NCBI RefSeq assembly: GCF_012848175.1
Contig: NZ_CP051651.1
Location: 2,728,001 to 2,792,000, forward strand
Reading direction: 5' to 3'
DNA length: 64,000 nucleotides
Source: Xanthomonas campestris pv. badrii
Lineage (GTDB): Bacteria > Pseudomonadota > Gammaproteobacteria > Xanthomonadales > Xanthomonadaceae
Under the pieces are notes generated by a model. The model worked only from the letters and a program-made list of their open reading frames with translations, was not told the DNA's origin and searched no databases. The position numbers and the translations under genes were made by a program. Numbering within the stretch: the stretch's first letter is position 1; each line of letters begins with the position of its first letter. Below, in pieces: positions 34,698 to 43,789 of this stretch.

Positions 34698-35390
34698 CTA
34701 CAGCTCCAGCGCGTAGCCAAGGCCACGGTGGGTGCGGATCGGGTCGGCCGGCACGCCGGCCTGGCGCAGCTTGCCGCGCAGGGTCTTGATATGGGTATCG
34801 ACGGTGCGGTCGGCGCTGTCGGCGCCGGCATCCCAGCCACGGTCCATCAGCTGCGCGCGGCTGAGGATGGCGCCGGGACGCTGCAGCAGCGCGGCCAGCA
34901 CTGCGTATTCGTAACGGGTCAGCGGCAACAGGGCCTCGCCATAGCGGATGCGGCTGCCTTCGCGGTCGATCGCAAAGCCGCCATGCGGTTGCCAGCCGGG
35001 TTCGGCCACCGCTGCCGCGCTGCGGCGACGCAGGCGCGCGCGCACCCGTGCCACCAGCTCGCGCGGGGAGAACGGCTTGGCCATGTAATCGTCGGCGCCC
35101 AGTTCCAGCCCCAGCACGCGATCGATCTCGTCGTTGCGCGCGGTGAGAAAGATCACCGGCACCTCGCTGAAGCTGCGCAGGCTGCGACAGACCTCGAAAC
35201 CATTGATGTCCGGCAGGCCGACATCCAGCACCACCAGATCGGCCGGCTCGGCACGCAGCCGCGCCAGCGCCTCGCGGCCCAGCAGGCAGTGTTCGGGCGC
35301 ATAACCTTCGCTGCGCAGCGCGTACAGCACGGTATCGGCGATGGCGGCTTCGTCTTCGACGACGAGCACGCGGACAGGAGTGTCGGACAT
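34698..35390 (-). CDS. creB: Response regulator CreB (OmpR family)
   Basis: A 230-residue regulator. The receiver domain (1-120) contains the acidic pair EDE, phospho-acceptor Asp in VVLDVGLPD, Thr in FLTARND, and Lys in MAKPFS. A winged-helix OmpR-type DNA-binding domain follows (about 135-228; RTVDTHIKTLRGKLR). It is the likely binder of the cre-tag before creD. The ATG at 35390 gives the standard receiver start. It is divergent from rlmJ, separated by 184 bases. Confidence 0.94.
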   Translation of the reverse strand: MSDTPVRVLVVEDEAAIADTVLYALRSEGYAPEHCLLGREALARLRAEPADLVVLDVGLPDINGFEVCRSLRSFSEVPVIFLTARNDEIDRVLGLELGADDYMAKPFSPRELVARVRARLRRRSAAAVAEPGWQPHGGFAIDREGSRIRYGEALLPLTRYEYAVLAALLQRPGAILSRAQLMDRGWDAGADSADRTVDTHIKTLRGKLRQAGVPADPIRTHRGLGYALEL

Positions 35391-35574
35391 GGCGCGCAGC
35401 ATAGCCGCAGGCGTGCACGATCTATAGCGCTGTGGCGCTGTGGCGCCGCGGCAGCGCGCGCGAGGGTCCGCGGCAGCGCAGGCCTGATCGCTGGCGCCGC
35501 CCGCACCGGCAGCAGCAGACCGCAAGCGACCGCGCACCCCAGCGCAAACCCCCGCGCCCGCTTACACTGCCGCG

Positions 35575-36483
35575 ATGAACTATCGCCACGCCTTCCATGC
35601 CGGCAACCATGCCGACGTGCTCAAGCACATCGCCTTGCTGGCGCTGATCGACTCGCTCAAGCGCAAGGACACCCCGGTCTTCGTGCTCGACACCCACGCC
35701 GGACGCGGCCGCTACCAGCTCGGTGGCGAGGAAAGCCGCAAGACCAGCGAAGCCGATGCGGGGGTGATGCGGTTGATGGCCGAATCCACCCTGCCGGAGG
35801 TGGTCGAGCGCTACCTGCGCGCGGTGCAGGCCGACAACCAGCCCACCGCGCGCGCCGCCGCCCCCGGGCAGAAGCCGGGCCGCCCCACTGCCGGCATCCA
35901 GCTCAACCATTACCCCGGCTCGCCGCTGCTGGCGGCCCAGGCGCTGCGCGCGCAGGACCGCATGGCGTTCTGCGAACTGCAGCCGGACGAAGCCCAGGCA
36001 CTGAAGCACCTGTTCGACACCGACAGCCGCGTGCGCGTGCACGCCGGCGACGGCTATGCGGCGATCCGCGCCTTCCTGCCGCCGCGCGCGGGCGAGACCA
36101 GGATCGGCCGCGGGCTGGTGCTGATCGACCCGCCCTACGAAGCGCAGGATGCCGAGTACCCGCAGATCATCCATAGCGTGCGCGAGGCCCTGGCGCGCTG
36201 GCCGCAGGCGATCTGCATGGTGTGGTACCCGATCAAGCTGCGCCGCAGCCTGCAGCCGTTCATGCGCAAGGCCGCCACCCTGCCCGCCAAGTCGGTGCTG
36301 GTCGCCGAGCTGCAGGTGCGCCCGGACGACTCGCCGCTGCGCCTGACCGGCAGCGGGCTGTTGATCGTCAACGCCCCCTGGCAGTTCGACCAGGTGCTGG
36401 CGCCGGCCTTGCCGGTGCTGAAGAAGCACCTGGGCGAACCCGGCGCCTCGACCCGGCTGGAGTGGCTGCGGCAGGACGCCTGA
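35575..36483 (+). CDS. rlmJ: 23S rRNA (adenine-2030-N6)-methyltransferase RlmJ
   Basis: A 302-residue enzyme that N6-methylates A2030 of 23S rRNA. The start MNYRHAFHAGNHADVLKH is diagnostic. The SAM-binding segment is LDTHAGRGRYQL, and the catalytic DPPY motif is at 185-188. A short Pro/Gly/Lys-rich insertion (about 94-106, RAAAPGQKPGRP) is absent from the E. coli enzyme. It is a single gene. Confidence 0.95.
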   Translation: MNYRHAFHAGNHADVLKHIALLALIDSLKRKDTPVFVLDTHAGRGRYQLGGEESRKTSEADAGVMRLMAESTLPEVVERYLRAVQADNQPTARAAAPGQKPGRPTAGIQLNHYPGSPLLAAQALRAQDRMAFCELQPDEAQALKHLFDTDSRVRVHAGDGYAAIRAFLPPRAGETRIGRGLVLIDPPYEAQDAEYPQIIHSVREALARWPQAICMVWYPIKLRRSLQPFMRKAATLPAKSVLVAELQVRPDDSPLRLTGSGLLIVNAPWQFDQVLAPALPVLKKHLGEPGASTRLEWLRQDA

Positions 36484-36862
36484 TCCGCCGCCGGCCGTCA
36501 CCATGGCCGATGGCGGCCAAGCAGCAGGACGATAGGTAGCGGCAAGCCGCTGACTGCCACCGCGCCAGGCCTCTCGATGCGGACTCGCTGCATGCCAGCA
36601 ACGGGCTGGTCCTGGAGTGACTGCCCGTTCGCCGGGATGGCGCGCTCGGTCGCCCGGCTGCCACCTCGCCGCCCGGAGGTGGATCGACAGCGCCCGGCCG
36701 GCGCCTGTCCCGACACTCTCACGACTGGCTCACGGCTCGGCTCGTTACAGTTGCGTGGGAAGCACTGCCACCCCCTGTTGGTCCTTGGCGACGCACCGGA
36801 TTCATTCACGGTTGCGCGCCGAGCTGGTGCCAGAATCTTCCGATCTTTAAGGAATACCGGTC
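36484..36862. other. Gene-free intergenic stretch
   Basis: Roughly 380 bases between rlmJ and the GNAT gene. A small hairpin (agcggc / gccgct, about 36538-36551) lacks a T-run. No gene or confident operator was found. Confidence 0.4.
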
Positions 36863-37405
36863 ATGGCCATTCGCAATCGCATGCCTCCCTGGCATGAAAA
36901 CTTCAGCCTGCCCAATGGCCGCACCCTGTTGCTCCGCCCGATCCGTCCCGAGGACGGCCCGCCGCTGCAAGGGGCGTTCAGCCTGTTGGGACCGGAGGAA
37001 ATCCGCGCGCGCTTCGTGCGTTCCTCCACCGAAATCACTCCGGAGATGGTGCAGAGCCTGACCCATCCCAACCCCAAGAGCGAGATCGTGCTGGTTGCCG
37101 CCGAGCAGCTGCCGCCGGGCGAAGCCCTGGTCGGCGCGGTGGCGCGCGCAGCATTGGTGCCGGGCACCCGCCAGGCCGAGTACACCATCCTGGTCAGCAG
37201 CTTCGTCGCCGGCCAGGGGCTGGGCCGGCAGCTGATGCGCAAGCTGGTCAAGTGGGCGCGCCGCAAATACCTCGACTGCCTGTTCGGCGACGTGCTGCAG
37301 AGCAATGTGCCGATGCTGCAGCTGGCCGAATCGCTGGGCTTCAAGCCGCAGGCGCATCCGGAGTCGCCGGAGTTGGTGCGGATGGTGCTGGAGTTGGATG
37401 CCTGA
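36863..37405 (+). CDS. GNAT-family N-acetyltransferase
   Basis: A 180-residue protein with a GNAT fold (about 15-165). Its family signature is RPIRPEDGPPLQGAFSLLGPEEIRARF, like the acetyltransferase domain found fused in Pat-type protein acetylases, and the CoA-binding segment is FVAGQGLGRQLMRKLV. Here the domain stands alone. The substrate is unknown; a protein-lysine acetyltransferase is possible. The ATG at 36863 fits the conserved start. Confidence 0.85.
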   Translation: MAIRNRMPPWHENFSLPNGRTLLLRPIRPEDGPPLQGAFSLLGPEEIRARFVRSSTEITPEMVQSLTHPNPKSEIVLVAAEQLPPGEALVGAVARAALVPGTRQAEYTILVSSFVAGQGLGRQLMRKLVKWARRKYLDCLFGDVLQSNVPMLQLAESLGFKPQAHPESPELVRMVLELDA

Positions 37406-37411
37406 GGGGCT

Positions 37412-37439
37412 GGGATTCGGGAATCGGGATTCGGGATTC
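37412..37439. repeat. Four tandem 7-base units (GGGATTC type)
   Basis: Units are GGGATTC, GGGAATC, GGGATTC, GGGATTC in direct tandem, immediately after the GNAT stop codon. This motif is common between Xanthomonas genes. Confidence 0.9.
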
Positions 37440-37570
37440 GGCTTAGGGCTGGCGATCTGCGGCTTGGCTGCAAGGCCCCTGCCCGCTCACCATCGCGGGA
37501 CATGCTGCAGGTACGTCCTTGTAGCTCCGGCGCGGCATCCATGTCGAGTCAGGTCCTGCGACAGCGGGCG

Positions 37571-38941
37571 TCATGCCTCCTGCGTCTGGTAGGGCCCGGG
37601 CGCGAACGCGATACGCTGCATGTCGAACCTGAGCGGGCCGGAGATCAACTGGCGGCCGGATTCGTCACGCACCTCATAGCGCACGTTGGGATTGCCGCTG
37701 AAGGGTACATCCCATTGATCGACCGGAGTTGCCAGTTGGTCCGCGATGGCGCTATCGGGATCGCGAAATTTTTCAGCGACGAAATTGTCGCGTATCGATG
37801 GGTAGTCACTGCGGTCCATAGCCTGCAGCCTCAGCGCCCTTTCGATGTTCAGGGCCGGCGCAACGGTGCCGGCAGGTTTGGTGTAGTCGAGCTCTGCGCC
37901 GCGCAGGATCGCCCGATGCATGGGAAGTGCATCCTGGACAAGCGTGGGTGAGGCGAAAGGCGCCCACGGGTCCACCACGATATCGTGATCCGGCGTCTGC
38001 CCCCGGATCACCACGAACACGTGGTCTTCTCCGCTCACCATGTCTATCCTGCAGTCCCTCAGCGCAGGATTCTGCGACAGCAGTTGGTACGCCAGGCCAG
38101 CTTGCGCGTCGCAGTAGCCACCTTGCGCCCGGATTGCGGCCAAAGCCCGGAACTCCGGTCTTCCCCCATGTCTGAACGCCAACGAAGAGTGGAGCACACT
38201 CTCTCCCTCTGTCGCTGCGATGTCCTTGATCTGGTTGCCAGCCCCGTAGGGAAGAAGTGCCTTGACCAGATCGATGACCTCGCGTGCCGCTGCCAGATTG
38301 GCAGCGACTGCGGGCGTGATCACCCGCAAGCATGGTTTGGTGTCCGGCATTTGCGTCTTGACGATTGGATGCCTGGTGGCGAGTGCGTTGAGCTGATCCA
38401 GGTGGCTCGACGAAAGCTCGATCATCCTGTCGGACCGCAATAGCCCGGGGATCAGCTCCTGCCCTGGGGCCAGGGTTAGCGTATTTGTGCCGGATGCATC
38501 GGCTGCAAGGTACATATGGAACTGGTGCCCGCCTTGTCGTGCGGGCAAGGTGAATTCCAATGAGCGGGTCACTGCGGCTGCCGTGTCGAGCAGGCTCATC
38601 CTGGCAGCCCGTGCATGCGGGAAGTTGGCATCGATCCAGGCGCTGGGTTCGAGGATGTTGTTCGACGCCGCTTCCGCCACCCATCCCCGCATCCTGCTGA
38701 ACACGGAGGGCTGCGGCGGCGGGCGCGAGTGAGCGGACAAGTGGCTGGTCCGGGGGCGAGTGCCTGCCTTGCCACCGGGACGTCTCGGACCTGCTTCTGC
38801 CAAGGCGGCCAGGGGAGCCAGGGCAGGTGATGCACTGTCGCTGGACGCCGCTCCTTGACGCGATGGGCTGGAGCTGGTCGCTTCATCGGCGCTATCGTGC
38901 TGGGGCGTGCTTGAATGGAAGAGCGCGGTCAATTTCTGCAT
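37571..38941 (-). CDS. Candidate type III effector with Cys-His-Asp catalytic triad
   Basis: A 456-residue protein not recognised by name. Residues 1-80 are Ser/Pro/Ala-rich and disordered without a Sec signal (MQKLTALFHSSTPQH...), like type III secretion leaders. The remainder is folded, with segments that form a papain- or transglutaminase-like triad: Cys277 (GGYCDAQAGLAY), His307 (GEDHVFVVIRG) and Asp324 (IVVDPWAPF). The order and spacing resemble effector proteases of the YopT/HopN1 group. A PIP-like element lies about 75-100 bases upstream, and AGGAG precedes the ATG by 11 bases. It is less GC-rich than its neighbours and stands alone, both signs of transfer. Secretion and activity are inferred. 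Confidence 0.6.
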   Translation of the reverse strand: MQKLTALFHSSTPQHDSADEATSSSPSRQGAASSDSASPALAPLAALAEAGPRRPGGKAGTRPRTSHLSAHSRPPPQPSVFSRMRGWVAEAASNNILEPSAWIDANFPHARAARMSLLDTAAAVTRSLEFTLPARQGGHQFHMYLAADASGTNTLTLAPGQELIPGLLRSDRMIELSSSHLDQLNALATRHPIVKTQMPDTKPCLRVITPAVAANLAAAREVIDLVKALLPYGAGNQIKDIAATEGESVLHSSLAFRHGGRPEFRALAAIRAQGGYCDAQAGLAYQLLSQNPALRDCRIDMVSGEDHVFVVIRGQTPDHDIVVDPWAPFASPTLVQDALPMHRAILRGAELDYTKPAGTVAPALNIERALRLQAMDRSDYPSIRDNFVAEKFRDPDSAIADQLATPVDQWDVPFSGNPNVRYEVRDESGRQLISGPLRFDMQRIAFAPGPYQTQEA

Positions 38942-39419
38942 GTAACTGTCTCCTGCTAAAAAACACCTGACGCGCAGCGTAAATGCGACGATTGATACCC
39001 AAGATAGCGGGGGATGCGAATGTGCCCGCCTGCTGCACGAACGCATTGGGCCACGTGCGAACCCAGGCATGATCGGCGGTCTCTTGCGCCTGCCGGGCTG
39101 CGGGGAGAGCTGCCGCTGCCCATCACGCTGACACTGCCTTCGCCCGCCGACATCGCCCGCGCCGAAGGCGAGCGGCTGGATGAGATGCCCTGCATCTGGT
39201 CGTACTCGGCCGGACCGCGTTGCACAGCGCTTCGAAGAAGCCTGCGGCCGGCCATTCAACAAAGCGCCGATGAACCGCGCTGGCGCTTCCAAAACACTCC
39301 TTGGGCAAGGCCTTCCACTGGCAACACGTAAGGCAGGGCTTGCGCCACAGCCGGGCCAAGGCCATCTTTCACGCCAGATGGACCGGGCACTGCGGGGGCT
39401 CTGATAAAATCGCCGGCTG
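38942..39419. other. Intergenic region between effector candidate and mfd
   Basis: About 480 bases. It carries the effector's likely promoter at 39016-39041 and below, and the mfd promoter near 39404 (gataaaat). A plus-strand segment around 39118-39200 could encode PITLTLPSPADIARAEGERL, which looks protein-like and may be a gene relic, but no family is recognised. Confidence 0.4.
39016..39041 (-). promoter_or_regulatory. Imperfect PIP-box-like element
   Basis: On the minus strand TTCGT and TTCGC are separated by 16 bases; the canonical PIP box has TTCGB-N15-TTCGB. A possible -10 (TACGCT) follows at about 35 bases, slightly farther than the usual 30-32. It would place the candidate effector in the HrpX regulon, but the spacing is one base off. 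Confidence 0.4.
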
Positions 39420-42400
39420 ATGCCCTCGCCTACCTACCCCTCTCCGCCGCTGCCCAAGTCTGGCCAGCTCCGCGCCTATTGGCGCGCACCGTCGTCTCCC
39501 ACTGCGTTGGCCTGGTCGATCGCGCGGGCTGCCGAGGCGCATGCCGGGCCGCTGCTGGTGATCGCGCGCGACAACCAGAGCGCACACCAGATCGAAGCCG
39601 ATCTGCATGCCCTGCTGGGTGAATCGACGTCGCTGCCGGTGGTGCCGTTTCCCGACTGGGAAACCCTGCCCTACGACCAGTTCAGCCCGCACCCGGAGAT
39701 CATCAGCCAGCGGCTGGCTGCGCTGCATCGCCTGCCCGGCCTGAACCGCGGCGTGGTGATCGTGCCGGTGCAGACCTTGCTGCAGCAGTTGGCGCCACTG
39801 AGCTATATCGTCGGCGGTAGCTTCGATCTCACCGTCGGCCAGCAGCTGGATCTGGAGGCCGAAAAGCGCCGTCTGGAAAGCGCCGGTTACCGCAATGTCC
39901 CGCAGGTAATGGACCCGGGCGATTTTGCGGTGCGTGGCGGGCTGCTGGACGTGTTTCCGATGGGCGCAGATACGCCACTGCGCATCGAGTTGCTGGATGA
40001 GGACATCGATTCCATCCGTGCCTTCGACCCGGAATCGCAGCGCTCGCTGGACAAGGTGGACGCGGTGAAGATGCTGCCCGGCCGCGAGGTGCCGATGGAC
40101 GATGCCAGCATCGACCGCGTACTGGCCTGCCTGCGCGAACGTTTCGACGTGGATACCCGCCGCAGCGCGCTGTATCAGGACCTGAAATCCGGCATCGCGC
40201 CCTCCGGCGTCGAGTATTACCTGCCGATGTTCTTCAGCAAGACAGCCACGCTGTTCGATTACCTGGACAAGCGCGTGCTGCCGCTGATCGCCACCGGCGT
40301 GTCCAACGCCGCCGATGCGTTCTGGATCCAGGCGCAACACCGCTACGAACAGCGTCGCCACGATGTGGAGCGGCCGCTGTTGCCGCCGGACGAGCTGTAC
40401 CAGTCGCCCGATGCGCTGCGCGAGCGGCTCAACAAGCTGGCCCGCATCGAAGTGTGGCCAGCCGATCACCCGCGCATCGAGGACGCCGCCGCGCTCGGCG
40501 ACCAACCGTTGCCGCCGCTGCCGGTGGCCGCCAAGGACGCACCCGCCGGCCAGGCGCTGGCGTCTTTCCTGGGCCATTACCCGGGCCGCGTGCTGGTGGC
40601 GGCCGATTCGGCCGGCCGTCGCGAGGCCTTGATGGAAGTGCTGGCCGCCGCACAGCTCAAGCCGGAAGTGGTCGCCGACCTGCCTGCGTTCCTGGCCGCG
40701 GCCACGCTGCGTTTCGGCATTACCGTGGCGCCGCTGGAAGATGGCTTTGCGCTGGATGACCCGCAGATCGCGGTGCTCACCGAGCGCCAGCTGTTTCCCG
40801 AGCGGGCCACCCAGCCGCGCCGCACGCGCCGGGTCGGGCGTGAGCCGGAAGCGATCATTCGCGACCTGGGCGAATTGTCCGAGGGCGCGCCGATCGTGCA
40901 CGAGGATCACGGCGTGGGCCGTTACCGCGGCCTGATCGTGCTCGATGCCGGCGGCATGCCCGGCGAGTTCCTGGAAATCGAATACGCCAAGGGCGACCGG
41001 CTGTATGTGCCGGTGGCGCAGCTGCACCTGATCAGCCGCTACTCCGGCGCCTCGGCCGAGACCGCGCCGCTGCATTCGCTGGGCGGCGAGCAATGGACCC
41101 GTGCCAAGCGCAAGGCCGCCGAGAAGGTGCGCGACGTGGCCGCCGAACTGCTGGAGATCCAGGCACGTCGCCGTGCACGCGCCGGCCTGGCGTTGCAAGT
41201 GGACCGCGCGATGTACGAGCCGTTCGCGGCCGGATTTCCGTTCGAGGAAACCGGCGATCAGCTGGCGGCCATCGATGCGACGCTGCGCGACCTGGCCAGC
41301 AGCCAACCGATGGACCGCGTGGTTTGCGGCGACGTGGGCTTCGGCAAGACCGAGGTTGCGGTGCGTGCGGCATTCGCTGCCGCCAGCGCCGGCAAGCAGG
41401 TCGCCGTGTTGGTGCCCACCACGCTGCTGGCCGAACAGCACTACCGCAATTTCCGCGACCGCTTCGCCGATTACCCGATGAAGGTGGAAGTGCTGTCGCG
41501 CTTCAAGAGCACCAAGGAAATCAAGGCCGAACTGGAGAAGGTCGCCAGCGGCGATATCGACGTCATCATCGGCACGCACCGTTTGTTGCAGCCGGATGTG
41601 AAGTTCAAGGATCTCGGCCTGGTCGTGGTCGACGAAGAGCAGCGCTTCGGCGTGCGCCAGAAGGAAGCGCTCAAGGCGATGCGTGCCAACGTGCACCTGC
41701 TCACGCTCACCGCCACGCCGATCCCGCGCACGCTCAATATGGCCATGGCCGGCCTGCGCGACCTGTCCATCATCGCCACCCCGCCGCCGAACCGGCTGGC
41801 GGTGCAGACCTTCATCACCGCCTGGGACAACACGCTGCTGCGCGAAGCATTCCAGCGCGAGTTGAGCCGCGGCGGGCAGCTGTACTTCCTGCATAACGAT
41901 GTGGAAAGCATCGTGCGCATGCAGCGCGAGTTGTCCGAACTGGTGCCGGAAGCGCGCATCGGTATCGCGCACGGGCAGATGCCCGAACGCGAACTGGAAC
42001 GGGTGATGCTGGATTTCCAGAAGCAACGCTTCAACGTGTTGCTGTCGACCACGATCATCGAATCGGGCATCGACATCCCCAACGCCAACACCATCATCAT
42101 CAACCGCGCCGACCGTTTCGGTCTTGCGCAGTTGCATCAGCTGCGCGGACGCGTGGGCCGCTCGCACCACCGCGCCTACGCGTATCTGGTGGTGCCGGAC
42201 CGGCGCTCGATGACCTCCGATGCAGAAAAGCGCCTGGAAGCGATTGCCTCGATGGACGAGCTCGGTGCCGGCTTCACCCTGGCCACGCACGACCTGGAAA
42301 TCCGCGGCGCCGGTGAGTTGCTGGGCGAAGACCAGAGCGGGCAGATGGCCGAGGTCGGCTTCAGCCTCTATACCGAACTGCTGGAACGCGCGGTGCGCAG

Positions 42401-42887
42401 CATCCGCCAGGGCAAGCTGCCCGACCTGGATGCCGGCGAGGAAGTGCGCGGGGCCGAGGTGGAACTGCACGTGCCCTCGCTGATTCCCGAGGATTACCTG
42501 CCCGATGTGCATACGCGCCTGACTCTGTACAAGCGCATTTCCAGTGCGCGCGATGCCGAGGCCTTGCGTGAATTGCAGGTGGAAATGATCGACCGCTTCG
42601 GCCTGCTGCCGGACCCGGTCAAACACCTGTTCGCCATTGCCGAGCTCAAGCTGCGGGCCAACGCCTTGGGCGTGCGCAAGCTGGATCTGGGCGAAAACGG
42701 TGGGCGGTTGGTGTTCGAGGCCAAGCCGGCCATCGACCCGATGACCATCATCCAGATGATCCAGAAGCAACCGAAGATCTACACCATGGATGGCCCGGAC
42801 AAGCTGCGCATCAAGCTGCCGATGCCCGAAGGCGCGGATCGCTTCAACGCCGCGCGCGGCCTGTTGGCGGCGTTGGCACCGGGGTAG
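39420..42887 (+). CDS. mfd: Transcription-repair coupling factor Mfd
   Basis: A 1155-residue DNA translocase that removes stalled RNA polymerase and recruits UvrA. In order: UvrB-like N-terminal domains (about 1-340), CarD-like polymerase-interaction domain (about 480-550; GVGRYRGLIVLD), RecG-like motor with Walker A GDVGFGKTEVA and DEEQ box (VVDEEQRFGV), helicase C motifs (RVGRSHHRAYAYL), and the TRCF C-terminal domain. The start is fixed by homology and a nearby gataaaat -10. Its last 140 bases are duplicated in diverged form at 49651-49790. Confidence 0.96.
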   Translation: MPSPTYPSPPLPKSGQLRAYWRAPSSPTALAWSIARAAEAHAGPLLVIARDNQSAHQIEADLHALLGESTSLPVVPFPDWETLPYDQFSPHPEIISQRLAALHRLPGLNRGVVIVPVQTLLQQLAPLSYIVGGSFDLTVGQQLDLEAEKRRLESAGYRNVPQVMDPGDFAVRGGLLDVFPMGADTPLRIELLDEDIDSIRAFDPESQRSLDKVDAVKMLPGREVPMDDASIDRVLACLRERFDVDTRRSALYQDLKSGIAPSGVEYYLPMFFSKTATLFDYLDKRVLPLIATGVSNAADAFWIQAQHRYEQRRHDVERPLLPPDELYQSPDALRERLNKLARIEVWPADHPRIEDAAALGDQPLPPLPVAAKDAPAGQALASFLGHYPGRVLVAADSAGRREALMEVLAAAQLKPEVVADLPAFLAAATLRFGITVAPLEDGFALDDPQIAVLTERQLFPERATQPRRTRRVGREPEAIIRDLGELSEGAPIVHEDHGVGRYRGLIVLDAGGMPGEFLEIEYAKGDRLYVPVAQLHLISRYSGASAETAPLHSLGGEQWTRAKRKAAEKVRDVAAELLEIQARRRARAGLALQVDRAMYEPFAAGFPFEETGDQLAAIDATLRDLASSQPMDRVVCGDVGFGKTEVAVRAAFAAASAGKQVAVLVPTTLLAEQHYRNFRDRFADYPMKVEVLSRFKSTKEIKAELEKVASGDIDVIIGTHRLLQPDVKFKDLGLVVVDEEQRFGVRQKEALKAMRANVHLLTLTATPIPRTLNMAMAGLRDLSIIATPPPNRLAVQTFITAWDNTLLREAFQRELSRGGQLYFLHNDVESIVRMQRELSELVPEARIGIAHGQMPERELERVMLDFQKQRFNVLLSTTIIESGIDIPNANTIIINRADRFGLAQLHQLRGRVGRSHHRAYAYLVVPDRRSMTSDAEKRLEAIASMDELGAGFTLATHDLEIRGAGELLGEDQSGQMAEVGFSLYTELLERAVRSIRQGKLPDLDAGEEVRGAEVELHVPSLIPEDYLPDVHTRLTLYKRISSARDAEALRELQVEMIDRFGLLPDPVKHLFAIAELKLRANALGVRKLDLGENGGRLVFEAKPAIDPMTIIQMIQKQPKIYTMDGPDKLRIKLPMPEGADRFNAARGLLAALAPG

Positions 42888-43095
42888 CGCCGGCGTCGCG
42901 CCTGCAACGACGGCTGCACGTGCGCAGCCGGCCCAACGATTGAGAAATCACTCGCCTGGGCGGCACGCGAACGCTGGCGGTTGGCGCAACAGCACGCAGT
43001 CCGCAGGGAGCAACCCGGGCACACCATCGAAGAGACGATGCAGATGCAGATGCAGATCGATCCGACCTCGCGGCAATCGATATCTTTGTCGGCGT

Positions 43096-43743
43096 TTACT
43101 GCGAAGTAGATTTGCGAAGCGTGATTTCACGATACTGACCGCGATCACCATAGCGCCGCCCTTTCTTTTCCAACTCGGCGCACAGCCTGTTTTCGCCGCA
43201 GGGAACGATATTTGCGCGGGCCACACGGTCCAGATAGGCGATCTCCGCGCGGCGCTGCTTGGCGTCGGCCAGAATGGGTTGGGCTGCCTTGACCGCGTAG
43301 CCTACTGCCGCAAGGCACATGATTGCCCCGACCGCCATCGCAGCCAATCCGATCCACATGCGTCGCGCCGCCGTCGTTTCCAGGCCGTGTTGTGCCTGCG
43401 CATACCGATGGGTGGCATGCGCCAGCGTCTGCCCTGCATCGACCATCTTCTTGGTGAACCGAGCAGCGGCCGGTTCCAGCGTTTGCGTCAACGCCTGATC
43501 GCTCAACTGCGTCAGACGCGGAAGCGCGTTCTCCACCACCCGGTTGATACGTTGATCGGCGCTGTTGACCGCGCTCTGTAAGAGCTGCAGTTGCTGCAGG
43601 ACCAGATCTTCCAGGCCCTGCTCTCCTCGCTGTTGCACGGCAATCAAGGTGGCCAGGACATCGATCGCTTCCTGCAATGCCTGATTGGAGGCCCTCAACG
43701 CGGCATCGGCGTCAGCGAAGGCGGCTCGGTCCTGCATCTCCAT
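43096..43743 (-). CDS. Coiled-coil membrane protein downstream of the toxin-like gene
   Basis: A 215-residue protein. Residues 10-125 are helical and coiled-coil-like (Ala/Gln/Leu-rich), followed by one transmembrane helix (about 129-150) and a short C-terminal domain with IVPCGENRLCAELEKKGRRY. The layout, single helix plus small Cys-containing end with GDRGQY, resembles small proteins of plasmid mobilisation operons; I cannot assign it firmly. The ATG at 43743 follows a GAGGGG ribosome site. It lies 46 bases after the toxin-like gene, so the two are probably co-expressed. Confidence 0.65.
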   Translation of the reverse strand: MEMQDRAAFADADAALRASNQALQEAIDVLATLIAVQQRGEQGLEDLVLQQLQLLQSAVNSADQRINRVVENALPRLTQLSDQALTQTLEPAAARFTKKMVDAGQTLAHATHRYAQAQHGLETTAARRMWIGLAAMAVGAIMCLAAVGYAVKAAQPILADAKQRRAEIAYLDRVARANIVPCGENRLCAELEKKGRRYGDRGQYREITLRKSTSQ

Positions 43744-43789
43744 CGTGGTGTTCCCCTCAACGATTCGATGCGCTGCACAAGCGGCCGAT

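Noticed and set aside
39369..42770. An 1133-codon minus-strand open frame
   Set aside because: Exactly antisense to mfd, with no motif; mfd is certain.
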